53,735 nt of DNA from the NCBI GenBank assembly GCA_023249935.1, contig JAHFBQ010000001.1, positions 1 through 53,735 of the forward strand. Reading direction: 5' to 3'. The translations under genes and the position numbers were made by a program. A model generated the notes under the pieces. The model did no database searches. It was not told the origin of the DNA and was given only the letters and a program-made list of their open reading frames with translations. Of the stretch, positions 32,017 to 39,734 are shown one piece after another (position 1 is the first letter of the stretch; each line of letters starts with the position of its first letter). The stretch comes from a bacterium. Lineage in GTDB: Bacteria > Babelota > Babeliae > Babelales > RVW-14.

Positions 32017-32730
32017 CTAACTCAAAAACTCATTAATTAATGGCGTTGCATTCATGGGTTCTCTCTTATCACACGTTTCTACAACGGTACCATCAACTAT
32101 GAAACACAAGAAATCCTGGATATTGCTGACAAACCTCATGTCCTGACTTGCCAGGACAATGATAATTCCCTCAGTGCACAATTGCTTGAGTAGTTTTATT
32201 AAAATCGCTGTGTTTTCTGGATCTAGCGCTGATGATGGCTCATCAAGCAACAACACTTTTGGTCCCATAGCCAGTGCGCGAGCAATTGCTACACGTTGTT
32301 TTTGTCCGCCAGAAAGTTGTGATGGATTCGATGCAGCATATGCATCCATGCCAAAATGGTTGAGCGTTGCCAGCGCCTGTTGCTGTGCTTCTTGTTTGTT
32401 CTTACCTTGTACGACCATGAGCGGTTGCATGCAGTTTTCTAGCACGGTCATGTGTGGAAATAAATTAAAATCTTGGAACACAAAGCCAATTAATCCGGCT
32501 CGCTCTTGAGCTGATAAGTTAACGCTATTTTTGCTATCGATAGTAATTGAGCCCTGTCCTATGTCCTCAAGGCCAGCAATGCAGCGTAGCAACGTCGTCT
32601 TTCCCGATCCGCTTTTGCCAATGAGGGATGTGATGCGCCTCGAGGAGATTGTCAGCGACACTTGATTAAGAATAGGTTTTTGAGTTCTTGTGTTGAGCGT
32701 GGTGCTGGTGAGTTGATTGAGCTTGATCAT
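32017..32730 (-). CDS. Polar amino-acid ABC transporter, ATP-binding protein (GlnQ/HisP type)
   Basis: The 237-residue ATPase carries Walker A GKSGSGKT (38-45), Q-loop VFQDFNLFPHMTVLEN, signature LSGGQKQR, and Walker B VLLLDEPSSALDPE. These are typical of the polar-amino-acid uptake family, whose members energise import from the periplasm. In the normal switch position the family has His; here I read ASQDMRF, so His is replaced by Gln, which may lower hydrolysis. Its start overlaps the permease stop by four bases. Confidence 0.9.
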   Translation of the reverse strand: MIKLNQLTSTTLNTRTQKPILNQVSLTISSRRITSLIGKSGSGKTTLLRCIAGLEDIGQGSITIDSKNSVNLSAQERAGLIGFVFQDFNLFPHMTVLENCMQPLMVVQGKNKQEAQQQALATLNHFGMDAYAASNPSQLSGGQKQRVAIARALAMGPKVLLLDEPSSALDPENTAILIKLLKQLCTEGIIIVLASQDMRFVSNIQDFLCFIVDGTVVETCDKREPMNATPLINEFLS

Positions 32731-33383
32731 GATTGTAACCTCTGTTCAAATGCAGCCGACAAGATGTTGAGCATTGATGACATGAGTAGGTAGATGCAGG
32801 CTATGGTCATGTACATAGTCATTGGATTCATTTCCCGTGCAATGATGTTGCGGGCGGCTCCCGTTAGATCCAAAACGCCAATGGCCGAAATAACCGAGGT
32901 TGTTTTGAGTAACTGGTCAAACTCACCCGAGAGAGAGGGTAACGCGTTGCGTAGGGTTTGTGGCAGTATGATATAGCGCAAGGTGTTCATGGTTGAGTAG
33001 CCGAGTACCTTAGCCGCTTCCCACTGTCCAGCTACGATGGTGTTGATGCCGCCACGAATAATTTGGCTGACATAGCCTGCCGAACATAATCCAAGAGAGC
33101 AGATGGAGGCTGTTGCAGCTGATACGTTAATGCCAAGCAGGTCGGGGAGTACGAAATAGGCGATGAGCATTTGTACATAGAATGGTATGCCTCGCAATAT
33201 AAAAGTAATACCGTCCAACATCTTGCCAAGTACAGGGCCGCGCAGTTTATTACTGCGTAGGATTCCCCAAATGGTGCCGATGCTGAGTGCAATAAAAAAA
33301 GAGCCAAACCATAGCTGTAAGGTTTTTGCAGCCCCCTGCATAAGCAGGGGGAGTGCTTGCATAATACTTGTAATTGTACTCAC
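32727..33383 (-). CDS. Polar amino-acid ABC transporter, permease (HisM/GlnP type)
   Basis: The 218-residue membrane protein has about five helices. The family EAA-like cytoplasmic loop is QWEAAKVLGYSTMNTLRYIILPQTLRNALPSL, the contact site for the ATPase. The GAAKTLQLWFGSF start is typical of the His/Glu/Gln/Arg permease family. Only one permease gene is present, so the channel is probably a homodimer. It begins one base after the binding-protein stop. Confidence 0.9.
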   Translation of the reverse strand: MSTITSIMQALPLLMQGAAKTLQLWFGSFFIALSIGTIWGILRSNKLRGPVLGKMLDGITFILRGIPFYVQMLIAYFVLPDLLGINVSAATASICSLGLCSAGYVSQIIRGGINTIVAGQWEAAKVLGYSTMNTLRYIILPQTLRNALPSLSGEFDQLLKTTSVISAIGVLDLTGAARNIIAREMNPMTMYMTIACIYLLMSSMLNILSAAFEQRLQS

Positions 33384-33384
33384 A

Positions 33385-34170
33385 TTATTCCCCTAATCCC
33401 CATTTTTTTTCCAATGCAGCAAGGATGCCATCAGTCTTCATGGCTGCGATGAGGGCGATTACTTCTGCTCTGAGCTCAGGGCGTTTTTTATTGATCCCAA
33501 TGCCTTCTCCATAAACCCGAAACTCTTTTGGTAGCGGTACTGGAAGTGTTTTGATCGATGATTCCTGTTTTTTAAATCTGGCGGCTACACGTGGTTCTAT
33601 GATGAAAGCCAGCGATTTTCCATATTTTACATCTAGCAACATATCGGTGGCAGAGCCCATCGGTTTTTTTGTGATGTATGTGTACTGATCGAGAAATTTT
33701 TCTTGCGCAGAGCCAGCTTCAGCACATATCACAGCGTCTTGCATTGTGCGCAGGTCTTCGATCGATTTGATGGTTGCAGGGATATTGTTCCAAAAAACGA
33801 GCTCAAACGTTGTTACATCTTGTCCCGTGTATTGGATCATAGAAAGCTTGGCTAACCGTTGCTCGGTAATATCTAATCCAGAAAGAACCATGTCTACTTT
33901 ATTTTGTTCAAGAGCGAGAAAGCAAGGTGCCAGTGATCCTAGATCTTGGATCTCAAGTCCCTTCCCCATGCGGTTGGCGAGCTCTTGCGCAACGTCAACA
34001 TCAAAGCCTTCGTAGTTTCCTTGTGCGTTGATGGTCATGAATGGTGCCCAACCGCTCATCATGCCAACCGTTAAAACAGCGTCAGTCTTTTTGGTTGAGC
34101 ATAGGGTGAAATAGACGCCTGCGATAAACAGGGCGACTGTGGTTGTTGTGAGTATTAAAAACTTATTCAT
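33385..34170 (-). CDS. Periplasmic amino-acid binding protein (SBP family 3)
   Basis: The 261-residue protein begins with a membrane-targeting segment (MNKFLILTTTTVALFIAGVYF). The Cys shortly after it is not in a standard lipobox, so it is exported by a signal peptide or stays anchored. The body follows SBP family 3: GMMSGWAPFMTINAQGNYEGFDVDVAQELANRMG, then VDMVLSGLDITEQRL and a GSAQEKFL hinge region. It catches an amino acid for the permease; the ligand is not evident. Its start overlaps the regulator gene by eight bases. Confidence 0.9.
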   Translation of the reverse strand: MNKFLILTTTTVALFIAGVYFTLCSTKKTDAVLTVGMMSGWAPFMTINAQGNYEGFDVDVAQELANRMGKGLEIQDLGSLAPCFLALEQNKVDMVLSGLDITEQRLAKLSMIQYTGQDVTTFELVFWNNIPATIKSIEDLRTMQDAVICAEAGSAQEKFLDQYTYITKKPMGSATDMLLDVKYGKSLAFIIEPRVAARFKKQESSIKTLPVPLPKEFRVYGEGIGINKKRPELRAEVIALIAAMKTDGILAALEKKWGLGE

Positions 34171-34465
34171 TTTTTCTCTTTCGTTTAATTCTGTTCAATA
34201 CGATTCTATAACCTTCATTAAGCTCATCTTTGAGAAAGCGTGCGACGCGAGTTATGGTGACAAGGCTTGCTTTGCTGAGTGCTTGAATTTCGCGGTAAGA
34301 TAAATCACCTTGTTCCAAAAGCTGACATACGCGCCAACGTTCCTTCATTGCTCTGACTTCTTGGGGGGTACATAGGTCGGCTAAAAATCGTTCGCATTCA
34401 TCGGTGTCTTTGAGCATGAGCAGTGCTTGGTACAAATCTATGTCTGTATGATGATCATTCTTCAT
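34163..34465 (-). CDS. TrpR-like transcriptional regulator (YerC/YecD family)
   Basis: The 100-residue protein matches the YerC/YecD branch of the TrpR superfamily: FLADLCTPQEVRAMKERWRVCQLLEQGDLSYREIQALSKASLVTITRVARFL, with the helix-turn-helix in its second half. An AAAGGGG lies four bases upstream of the ATG. It is the first gene of the amino-acid transporter operon, with a strong sigma70 promoter and an imperfect palindrome over the -10, which suggests it represses its own operon in response to an amino acid. Tryptophan is an obvious candidate from the TrpR relation, but this is inference. Confidence 0.85.
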   Translation of the reverse strand: MKNDHHTDIDLYQALLMLKDTDECERFLADLCTPQEVRAMKERWRVCQLLEQGDLSYREIQALSKASLVTITRVARFLKDELNEGYRIVLNRIKRKRKNE

Positions 34466-34508
34466 TGGACCCCTTTCAAGTGTTAAATCATATTAATACG
34501 CTGTTACA

Positions 34509-34537
34509 ATAGTACAGTGTCGAGATATAGTTGTCAA
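34509..34537 (-). promoter_or_regulatory. Sigma70-type promoter of the yerC/ABC transporter operon, with overlapping palindrome
   Basis: On the minus strand TTGACA (34532-34537) is followed after 17 bases by TACTAT (34509-34514). The -10 sits inside an imperfect inverted repeat, CTGTAC-tatt-GTAACAG, a plausible operator for the TrpR-like protein encoded first in the operon. The start codon is about 45 bases downstream. Confidence 0.7.
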
Positions 34538-34565
34538 TCACGGTATTTTTTACCTAAAAAGGGTA

Positions 34566-34600
34566 TAAAAAGCAGAAAAAGCGCCCAGTGGTGGGCGTCT
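34566..34600 (-). terminator. Intrinsic terminator, minus strand
   Basis: The stem cgccca/tgggcg (34582-34597) with a four-base loop is followed on the minus strand by ctttttctgcttttt. It would stop minus-strand readthrough just before the yerC promoter. Confidence 0.6.
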
Positions 34601-34631
34601 CTTTGATAGGCAATTGGTTAGTGTTGTTGTG

Positions 34632-34742
34632 TCGCTCAGGAATGTGCTTCGAGACAGCCCTGGCGAGCTTCCTCAGGATGAGCGGAGAGAAAAACCGCTC
34701 GTGCTGAGGAGGCCGCCAGGCCGTCTCGAAGCACAAGAGCGA
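34632..34742. repeat. Long imperfect inverted repeat (dispersed palindromic element)
   Basis: The arms pair over about 50 bases: tcgctc/gagcga, gtgcttcgagac/gtctcgaagcac, cctcag/ctgagg and gagcgg/ccgctc, with agagaaaaa in the loop. Parts (cctcaggatgagcgg, gtctcgaag) recur at 35501-35626. I recall similar motifs as dispersed palindromes in other bacterial genomes. It lies in the 567-base gap between the yerC promoter and the small secreted protein at 35033; I see nothing else recognisable at 34743-35015. Confidence 0.8.
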
Positions 34743-35032
34743 TTAATCGAGATCAAATGAAGATGCTCTAATTCTACGGAATGGTATTAGGACTCATAGC
34801 TTTTTATTTCAAAAAAGCCCGGTAGATGTTTTTTGAAGAAAATTGCAAAATAGTGAAAAAGTCATCATTTTGATACCTGTGGAGTTATGAAGCACTACCA
34901 GTTTTAATTCATATAGAAATTTATATATTGACTTTGATAAGCTGAATCTTGTAGCTTGAGGAGAATGAGAGCGGTTTTAGTGGTCTGAGTTGCTTGATTT
35001 AAGTTTTCATAAATTATAAAAAGGAGGTTCTT

Positions 35033-35374
35033 ATGAAGAAGTTAGCAATGATTCTTGGTTGGGTTTTTACTTTAGTTGTGGTGCAGATGTGTGAGGGTAC
35101 AGAAGTTCGTAATGATTCAGGATACAAGCTTGATATTTGCAGTTACAGTGAGCAGGATGGAAAAATGTCCAAAAGTGAATACTGCACTATAGAGGATGGT
35201 TTTACTCGACATGTTTCCGGTAATCGCCTGATTATACGTGGTGGCCAGAGTGGCCACTCCAGTGTTTTTATCGAGAGCGCAAACTATACCAGTACTTATG
35301 TAATCACATTTGAAAAAGAGTTAGGTGATGAAGGGTCAGGGACCCTTAGGTGTAGAAAAGAAACATCGGATTAG
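35033..35374 (+). CDS. Small secreted protein of unknown function
   Basis: This 113-residue protein has a good signal peptide (MKKLAMILGWVFTLVVVQMCEG) and a near-perfect ribosome-binding site (aaaggagg before ATG). The mature part of about 90 residues is beta-rich, with Cys at DICSY, YCTIED and LRCRK and no membrane helix, so it is probably a periplasmic or released small domain. No family is recognised. It stands alone between palindromic repeats, like a gene acquired or kept for host interaction, but nothing in the sequence proves that. Confidence 0.7.
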   Translation: MKKLAMILGWVFTLVVVQMCEGTEVRNDSGYKLDICSYSEQDGKMSKSEYCTIEDGFTRHVSGNRLIIRGGQSGHSSVFIESANYTSTYVITFEKELGDEGSGTLRCRKETSD

Positions 35375-35500
35375 CATTATCATCCAGCATACCGCGAATA
35401 ATCTATCATCCTCAATTTTCCAGGACGACCAGCCCTTTTTTGCGCATTAATCAGCCGGTTTTAATCGCTTTGCGGGTGCGTTATGACTTCTACGATTTCC

Positions 35501-35626
35501 CTGCTCATCCTGATGAGCAGCCCTTCGACACCGCTCATCCTGAGGAGTGACGAAGTCGCGTCTCGAAGGACATGTGCGGTGCTCAGGATAAACTTCAGCT
35601 ACGTCTCGAAGGATATTCTTGAGCGG
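35501..35626. repeat. Mosaic of palindromic repeat units
   Basis: A short perfect palindrome ctgctcatc-ct-gatgagcag (35501-35520) is followed by two units containing cgtctcgaagga (around 35560 and 35602) and gctcatcctgaggag. These share sequence with 34632-34742. The right edge of the repeat encodes the last residues and the stop codon of the Hint-like gene on the minus strand. Confidence 0.75.
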
Positions 35627-36365
35627 GCATTGTCATTGGCGAAGCCTGATTTGTAACTGGTGGCGGCACAACTTGGGGCGCTATTCCCGTTACTAAAGGA
35701 CCAGTCTCAGAGGTAGAGTATGCAATCTGAGTTAGGTTGAGTTTGGTGCGCAAGAAATTTTGGACAGCTGGAGCTACTTTTTCGGAGAGGTAAGAGCTAG
35801 CGATGCTCACTACCATGGTTATTGCAATATCAATTGCGTTATTGAGTATGACCTGCCCGATTGTAAGGATCGTTGGTATGAAGTTATGTACAAGAATAAG
35901 ATCTTCTGTAATAAAATAATTTTCATGCTTTTCGACGGAAATTCTGTGGATAGGAACTTTTATATTGAGCGGGGCCCAATTGATCTTTTTACAGAATTGA
36001 ACAGGTATTGGGCCTTTGATTGCGGAAAATACGGTGTCTTTGCCAGCCTCAAGATCGATTAATTTTGTCCAAGCGTTGCGGCTTGGGGAGAAGAAATATT
36101 GTTGTGCGTCGGCATGAATTTTAGTGTCGTTAACGGTAAGTTCATAGTATACAAATTCCTCAGTTGTCTCTTTCAACGTAATCTTCCCAGGAACTATTTT
36201 ACCCTCGGTACTCAGCGCAAATACCTCAAAGCCTTGGCACATATTTTGCATTGACTTCAAACCTGTCTGCCAAGTGGCAACAAGCGTGTCTGCGGTAAAA
36301 CCCTCGCCAAATAGAGGTGTAGTGAACAATATACATAGAAGTGAAAGCAAAATTTTTTTACTCAT
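35595..36365 (-). CDS. Secreted Hint-like domain protein, catalytic Cys absent
   Basis: The 256-residue protein has a signal peptide (MSKKILLSLLCILFTTPLFG) and then GFTADTLVATWQTGLKSMQN, which parallels the CFTAGTLV opening of pretoxin Hint domains but with Gly for the catalytic Cys and Asp for Gly. The domain closes with ITEDLILVHNF at about residue 160, the usual VHN end. A hydrophobic helix and a Pro-rich tail follow; the final EYPSRRS is written by a palindromic repeat, so the natural C-terminus, possibly a toxin tip, may have been lost. It starts four bases after the upstream gene and shares its operon. Confidence 0.65.
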   Translation of the reverse strand: MSKKILLSLLCILFTTPLFGEGFTADTLVATWQTGLKSMQNMCQGFEVFALSTEGKIVPGKITLKETTEEFVYYELTVNDTKIHADAQQYFFSPSRNAWTKLIDLEAGKDTVFSAIKGPIPVQFCKKINWAPLNIKVPIHRISVEKHENYFITEDLILVHNFIPTILTIGQVILNNAIDIAITMVVSIASSYLSEKVAPAVQNFLRTKLNLTQIAYSTSETGPLVTGIAPQVVPPPVTNQASPMTMPAQEYPSRRS

Positions 36366-36369
36366 GGGC

Positions 36370-36984
36370 TTACTCAGTAGAATTTTTTAGTTGTTTCTCT
36401 TGTGCCAACACCTCGTTGTATAGTTTTTTTATGAGTACATAAAATTGGGAATAATCTTTGGCATCTTTCTTAAAAAAGCTTTTGCATTTGTGATACATGT
36501 GATCGGTGTTAAAACCCTCTATGACGCGGGCTTTAGGGTTTTTCTCGAGTTCAAGCATGAGCGCCTTGATGTAATTGGTATAATCAGGGCACGTCTCTTT
36601 AATTGCATCGATAAAAGCTTGGTGTTTATATAATTCATGATCAGCAAGAATCTCTTTGTCAGCAGTTCTTGATACTTGGCGTTTGAGCGTTATTGTGGCA
36701 ATGAATTCCTCTTTAGAGGTTCCCTCTAATTCTTTTTGTCGTTGCTTAGCATCAATCTTATTTTTTGAAGGTCCTATAAGATGAAGTAATCCATCAACTG
36801 ATTTGCTGATAGCCACCGCCGCAAGGCTGCTTGCAAGAATAGTGAGCGGTTCAAATGCTTTGATGGTAGTGGTGTTAAAAACTGTAAGGCAGGTGATGGC
36901 AAAGATGCTTGTGTTGATACGTGTATTTACAGGATATATTTTTTTAAAAGCAGTATTCATCATCTTTTCAGATACCCCCAGCAT
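36370..36984 (-). CDS. Membrane-anchored protein of unknown function
   Basis: From ATG 36984 (ggga upstream; ATG 36963 is an alternative) the product is 204 residues. The far upstream in-frame start at 37251 would run antisense through the start of galE and gives unnatural sequence. Two hydrophobic stretches (SIFAITCLTVFNTTTIKAF and LTILASSLAAVAISKSVDGLLHLIG) are followed by a charged, helical, Lys-rich domain with EEFIATITLKRQVS and HMYHKCKSFFKKD. No family is recognised. It is operonic with the Hint-like gene, so the two may work together. Confidence 0.6.
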   Translation of the reverse strand: MLGVSEKMMNTAFKKIYPVNTRINTSIFAITCLTVFNTTTIKAFEPLTILASSLAAVAISKSVDGLLHLIGPSKNKIDAKQRQKELEGTSKEEFIATITLKRQVSRTADKEILADHELYKHQAFIDAIKETCPDYTNYIKALMLELEKNPKARVIEGFNTDHMYHKCKSFFKKDAKDYSQFYVLIKKLYNEVLAQEKQLKNSTE

Positions 36985-37038
36985 GATTTTTCCCAGAAAA
37001 ATTCCCCTAATTTTAAAATAAAGGTTATCTGTTGGTTC

Positions 37039-37185
37039 ATGCAAGTATGGCGGGATGAGGTGGAAATGGCTAAGGATGTGCAGGGGTTTGATTTTGTAAA
37101 TTATTACTTGCGCTTCTCTGGTGTGCCCTTTACATTGAAGCGATGGTCTCGTGTCTCTAAGGCCCTTGCACATGGAGTAGTATGA
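37039..37185 (+). CDS. Possible small protein overlapping the galE start
   Basis: A 48-residue frame (MQVWRDEVEMAKDVQG...) ends in a TGA that overlaps the galE ATG as ATGA, the arrangement of coupled genes. Composition is protein-like (Trp, Tyr, balanced charge). GFDFVNYYLRFSG loosely recalls the GxDFLGY end of reverse transcriptases, so it might instead be a decayed fragment. The ribosome-binding site is weak. Confidence 0.3.
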   Translation: MQVWRDEVEMAKDVQGFDFVNYYLRFSGVPFTLKRWSRVSKALAHGVV

Positions 37186-38186
37186 AAAAAGCGGTTTTAG
37201 TGACCGGTGGTGCTGGATACATAGGATCGCACACCACGCTTGCTCTGGCAATTGAAGGATATCACGTTGTTATTCTCGACGATTTTTCTCAGAGTCAAAC
37301 AGTTGATCTTCCATGGGCTGAGGTTATGCATGGTGATATCGCTGATGTTGTGTTGTTAAATATAATTTTTAAACGGTATGAAATCCAAGCAGTATTTCAC
37401 TTTGCGGCCTTCATTGAGGTTGGTGAATCGGTGAAACGGCCTCGTTCATTTTACGATAATAATGTTTCTAAGACAGCAACGCTGCTCGCCGTAATGCTTG
37501 ATCACGATGTGCGGCGTATTATTTTTTCTTCAAGTTGTGCCGTCTACGGCGCACCACAGTATGTACCTATGGATGAATTTCATCCGACGGCTCCTGTTAG
37601 CCCCTATGGGCGAACCAAACTTGCCGTTGAATTTATGTTGCAGGATTATGCGCGGGCGTATGGACTTGGCTATGCAAGCCTACGTTATTTCAATGCTTCC
37701 GGTGCTCAATGGGAGCATGGTTTGGGAGAGCAGCATACACCAGAGACGCATCTTATTCCGTTACTGCTTGATGCTATTACGCAAGGCCGTGAAGTGTATA
37801 TTTTCGGTGATGACTACGCAACGCTTGATGGTACGTGTGTACGAGACTATGTGCATGTACGAGATCTTGCGCAAGCGCATGTGCTTGCTTTCAAGCAGTT
37901 GCTTAATAAATCCGAATCGCTGGTTATCAATGTTGGTACCGGCGTTGGGCATTCAGTAAGAGAAGTCCTCGCTGTTACTGAACATGTTTGTAGGAGAGCT
38001 GCAAAAGTGCAAGTCATGCCGCGTCGACTTGGTGATGCACCTGTGCTTGTATCGAACACGCAACGCATGCAAGAAATTTTTTGCTGGCAACCTGAGCATT
38101 CTGATTTAATGACCATTGTAACGTCTGCGTATGCATGGCATCAGCAGCGACGCCAAGAAAGGCAGGCGCTGCACGTGACTCTATGA
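37182..38186 (+). CDS. galE: UDP-glucose 4-epimerase
   Basis: The 334-residue SDR-family enzyme has the NAD-binding GGAGYIG at 9-15, an Asp-Asp after the second strand (VVILDDFS), HFAAFIEVGESV, the catalytic SSSCAVYG, and SPYGRTK with the Tyr-Lys pair. LRYFNASGAQ, LIPLLLDAI and TCVRDYVHVRDLA complete the GalE signature. It interconverts UDP-glucose and UDP-galactose (or the N-acetyl forms) in the cytoplasm. GGAG lies four bases upstream. It leads a plus-strand operon of glycan genes through manC and would provide one of its sugar donors. Confidence 0.93.
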   Translation: MKKAVLVTGGAGYIGSHTTLALAIEGYHVVILDDFSQSQTVDLPWAEVMHGDIADVVLLNIIFKRYEIQAVFHFAAFIEVGESVKRPRSFYDNNVSKTATLLAVMLDHDVRRIIFSSSCAVYGAPQYVPMDEFHPTAPVSPYGRTKLAVEFMLQDYARAYGLGYASLRYFNASGAQWEHGLGEQHTPETHLIPLLLDAITQGREVYIFGDDYATLDGTCVRDYVHVRDLAQAHVLAFKQLLNKSESLVINVGTGVGHSVREVLAVTEHVCRRAAKVQVMPRRLGDAPVLVSNTQRMQEIFCWQPEHSDLMTIVTSAYAWHQQRRQERQALHVTL

Positions 38187-38207
38187 TCTTAAAGGACAGG
38201 AGAAGTG

Positions 38208-39734
38208 ATGAAAAAATTGTACGCGTTCTCATTACTTGTGATCGTGGCATTCGTGCTGAGGGCTGCTGTTTTTTGGGGGTATCTTGGCGAAGAAGACCGG
38301 TACTGGCAAATAGATTCAGCAACGTATCAAGCGCTTGCTCAAGAGCTCTCAGTCAATAATCGCTTTACTACGCCGGATGGCAATCCAGATGCCTATCGTG
38401 TTCCAGGCTATCCACTTTTTCTAGCAACGGTTTATAAAATGGTTGGTGTTAATCATCATGCTGCGCTTTGGGTGCAGATTATTCTGGCAAGTTTCATACC
38501 ATTACTTGTGTACTTTCTCGCTTGTGTTTTATTTCCTGCACGCCGTCGGATTGCGTGGGCTGCCGCCATTGTTACGACGATACATCTTGGGTATGTACTT
38601 TCTGCCGGTTTTATGATGACTGAGACGTTGTTTGTATTTTTGTTTTTATTATTTCTTATTCCCTTCTCGCGTGCAGTACTTCGTGCTGATACAGAGGGAG
38701 CTTGTGCAATCTCTGGAGGGTGTCCATCGTCGGCAGAATCAAGGCGGTTTTATGATATGATGGTGCTCAATTCGACGGCAGAAGGGCAGGCATTTACAGG
38801 ATTTTTTGATGATATTGTTGAGTCTGATATAGCAGCTGTCCGTTGCATGTGCCAGCCAGAAGATTCGGAGGGGTTGGATGTTTTCTTTGCTGGAATGATG
38901 CTTGGCTTGGCGTCCTTAGTGCGGCCTGTCGGTCATTATCTTATGGTAGTTGCAGTGCTGATTTTATTCTTTTCAGGGCATAGCCGCGTTAAACAATTCT
39001 TAGAATGTGGAGTGCTTGGGTTTGGCTGGTTCATCGTTGTTGGTGGCTGGTTGGTGCGTAATGCATTACTCTTTGGTCACCTTTTTTTTCATACGCTTCC
39101 TGGGGGGCATTTTCTGTACCTTTCAGCGGCACGTGTTGTAGCTGTTCAAGAAAATATCTCATACCAAGATGCACGTGCCGAATTGCGCGCCATTATTCAA
39201 GATCGTGAAGCTGCTGCGATTGAACAAAAAGGAGAAAGGCTATCTCGTATTGAAGTTAGCAAATTGCATGAGAGATTGGCACTAGAAACGTTTTGGGCTG
39301 CGCCTATGATAACGTTAAAATTATGGGTACAGGATATGTTTCGAACGACTTGCTCGTTGCATAGTGCTGAGCTTTTATATCTTGAATCTGGACGGCAGGG
39401 CATAGATTATTTTGCTACCAATAGGCCAGTAAGTAATTGGTTTAAGCGCTATCTTGAACCGCAAACGGATAAGTTTTGGCTGAAATGTTTGATCTGGGCT
39501 GAAATCGTTTTTAATGCACTGATGCTTTTTGGTTTAGCGTGGTTTTGCTATCGAGCATTACTTGGGGGTGTGCGTCGCATACCAAAAGTATTGTGGTTAG
39601 TATTACCGTTTATTCTCTTGTTTATTGTCATTGCACTTTCTGGTGGCTATGCTCGCATGCGGCTGCCGATGGAATTTTTGATAATTATTTTGGCATGTGC
39701 TAGTGTTCCCTGGTTGTACTACAAAAGAGCTTAA
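38208..39734 (+). CDS. GT39/ArnT-like polytopic glycosyltransferase with extra Cys-rich loop
   Basis: The 508-residue membrane protein (ATG 38208, aggag five bases upstream) has the second GT-C layout in this window: an acidic first loop (IDSATYQALAQEL), YRVPGYPLFLA, MMTETLFVFLFLL, SLVRPVGHYL, and a family ending SGGYARMRLPMEF. Compared with the next gene it has about 60 extra residues between the TETLF and LVRPVGH helices, holding five Cys and many acidic residues. It should use a lipid-linked sugar on the outer membrane face. Its stop overlaps the next start (TAATG). Confidence 0.8.
   Translation: MKKLYAFSLLVIVAFVLRAAVFWGYLGEEDRYWQIDSATYQALAQELSVNNRFTTPDGNPDAYRVPGYPLFLATVYKMVGVNHHAALWVQIILASFIPLLVYFLACVLFPARRRIAWAAAIVTTIHLGYVLSAGFMMTETLFVFLFLLFLIPFSRAVLRADTEGACAISGGCPSSAESRRFYDMMVLNSTAEGQAFTGFFDDIVESDIAAVRCMCQPEDSEGLDVFFAGMMLGLASLVRPVGHYLMVVAVLILFFSGHSRVKQFLECGVLGFGWFIVVGGWLVRNALLFGHLFFHTLPGGHFLYLSAARVVAVQENISYQDARAELRAIIQDREAAAIEQKGERLSRIEVSKLHERLALETFWAAPMITLKLWVQDMFRTTCSLHSAELLYLESGRQGIDYFATNRPVSNWFKRYLEPQTDKFWLKCLIWAEIVFNALMLFGLAWFCYRALLGGVRRIPKVLWLVLPFILLFIVIALSGGYARMRLPMEFLIIILACASVPWLYYKRA

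Noticed and set aside
34632..35626. Repeats as a CRISPR array or insertion sequence
   Set aside because: There are no regular spacers and no transposase; the units are imperfect palindromes of variable spacing.
36985..37251. Long N-terminal extension of the unknown gene at 36370
   Set aside because: It would run antisense across the galE start and encodes an unnatural His/Cys/Arg-rich stretch; a proper start lies at 36984.
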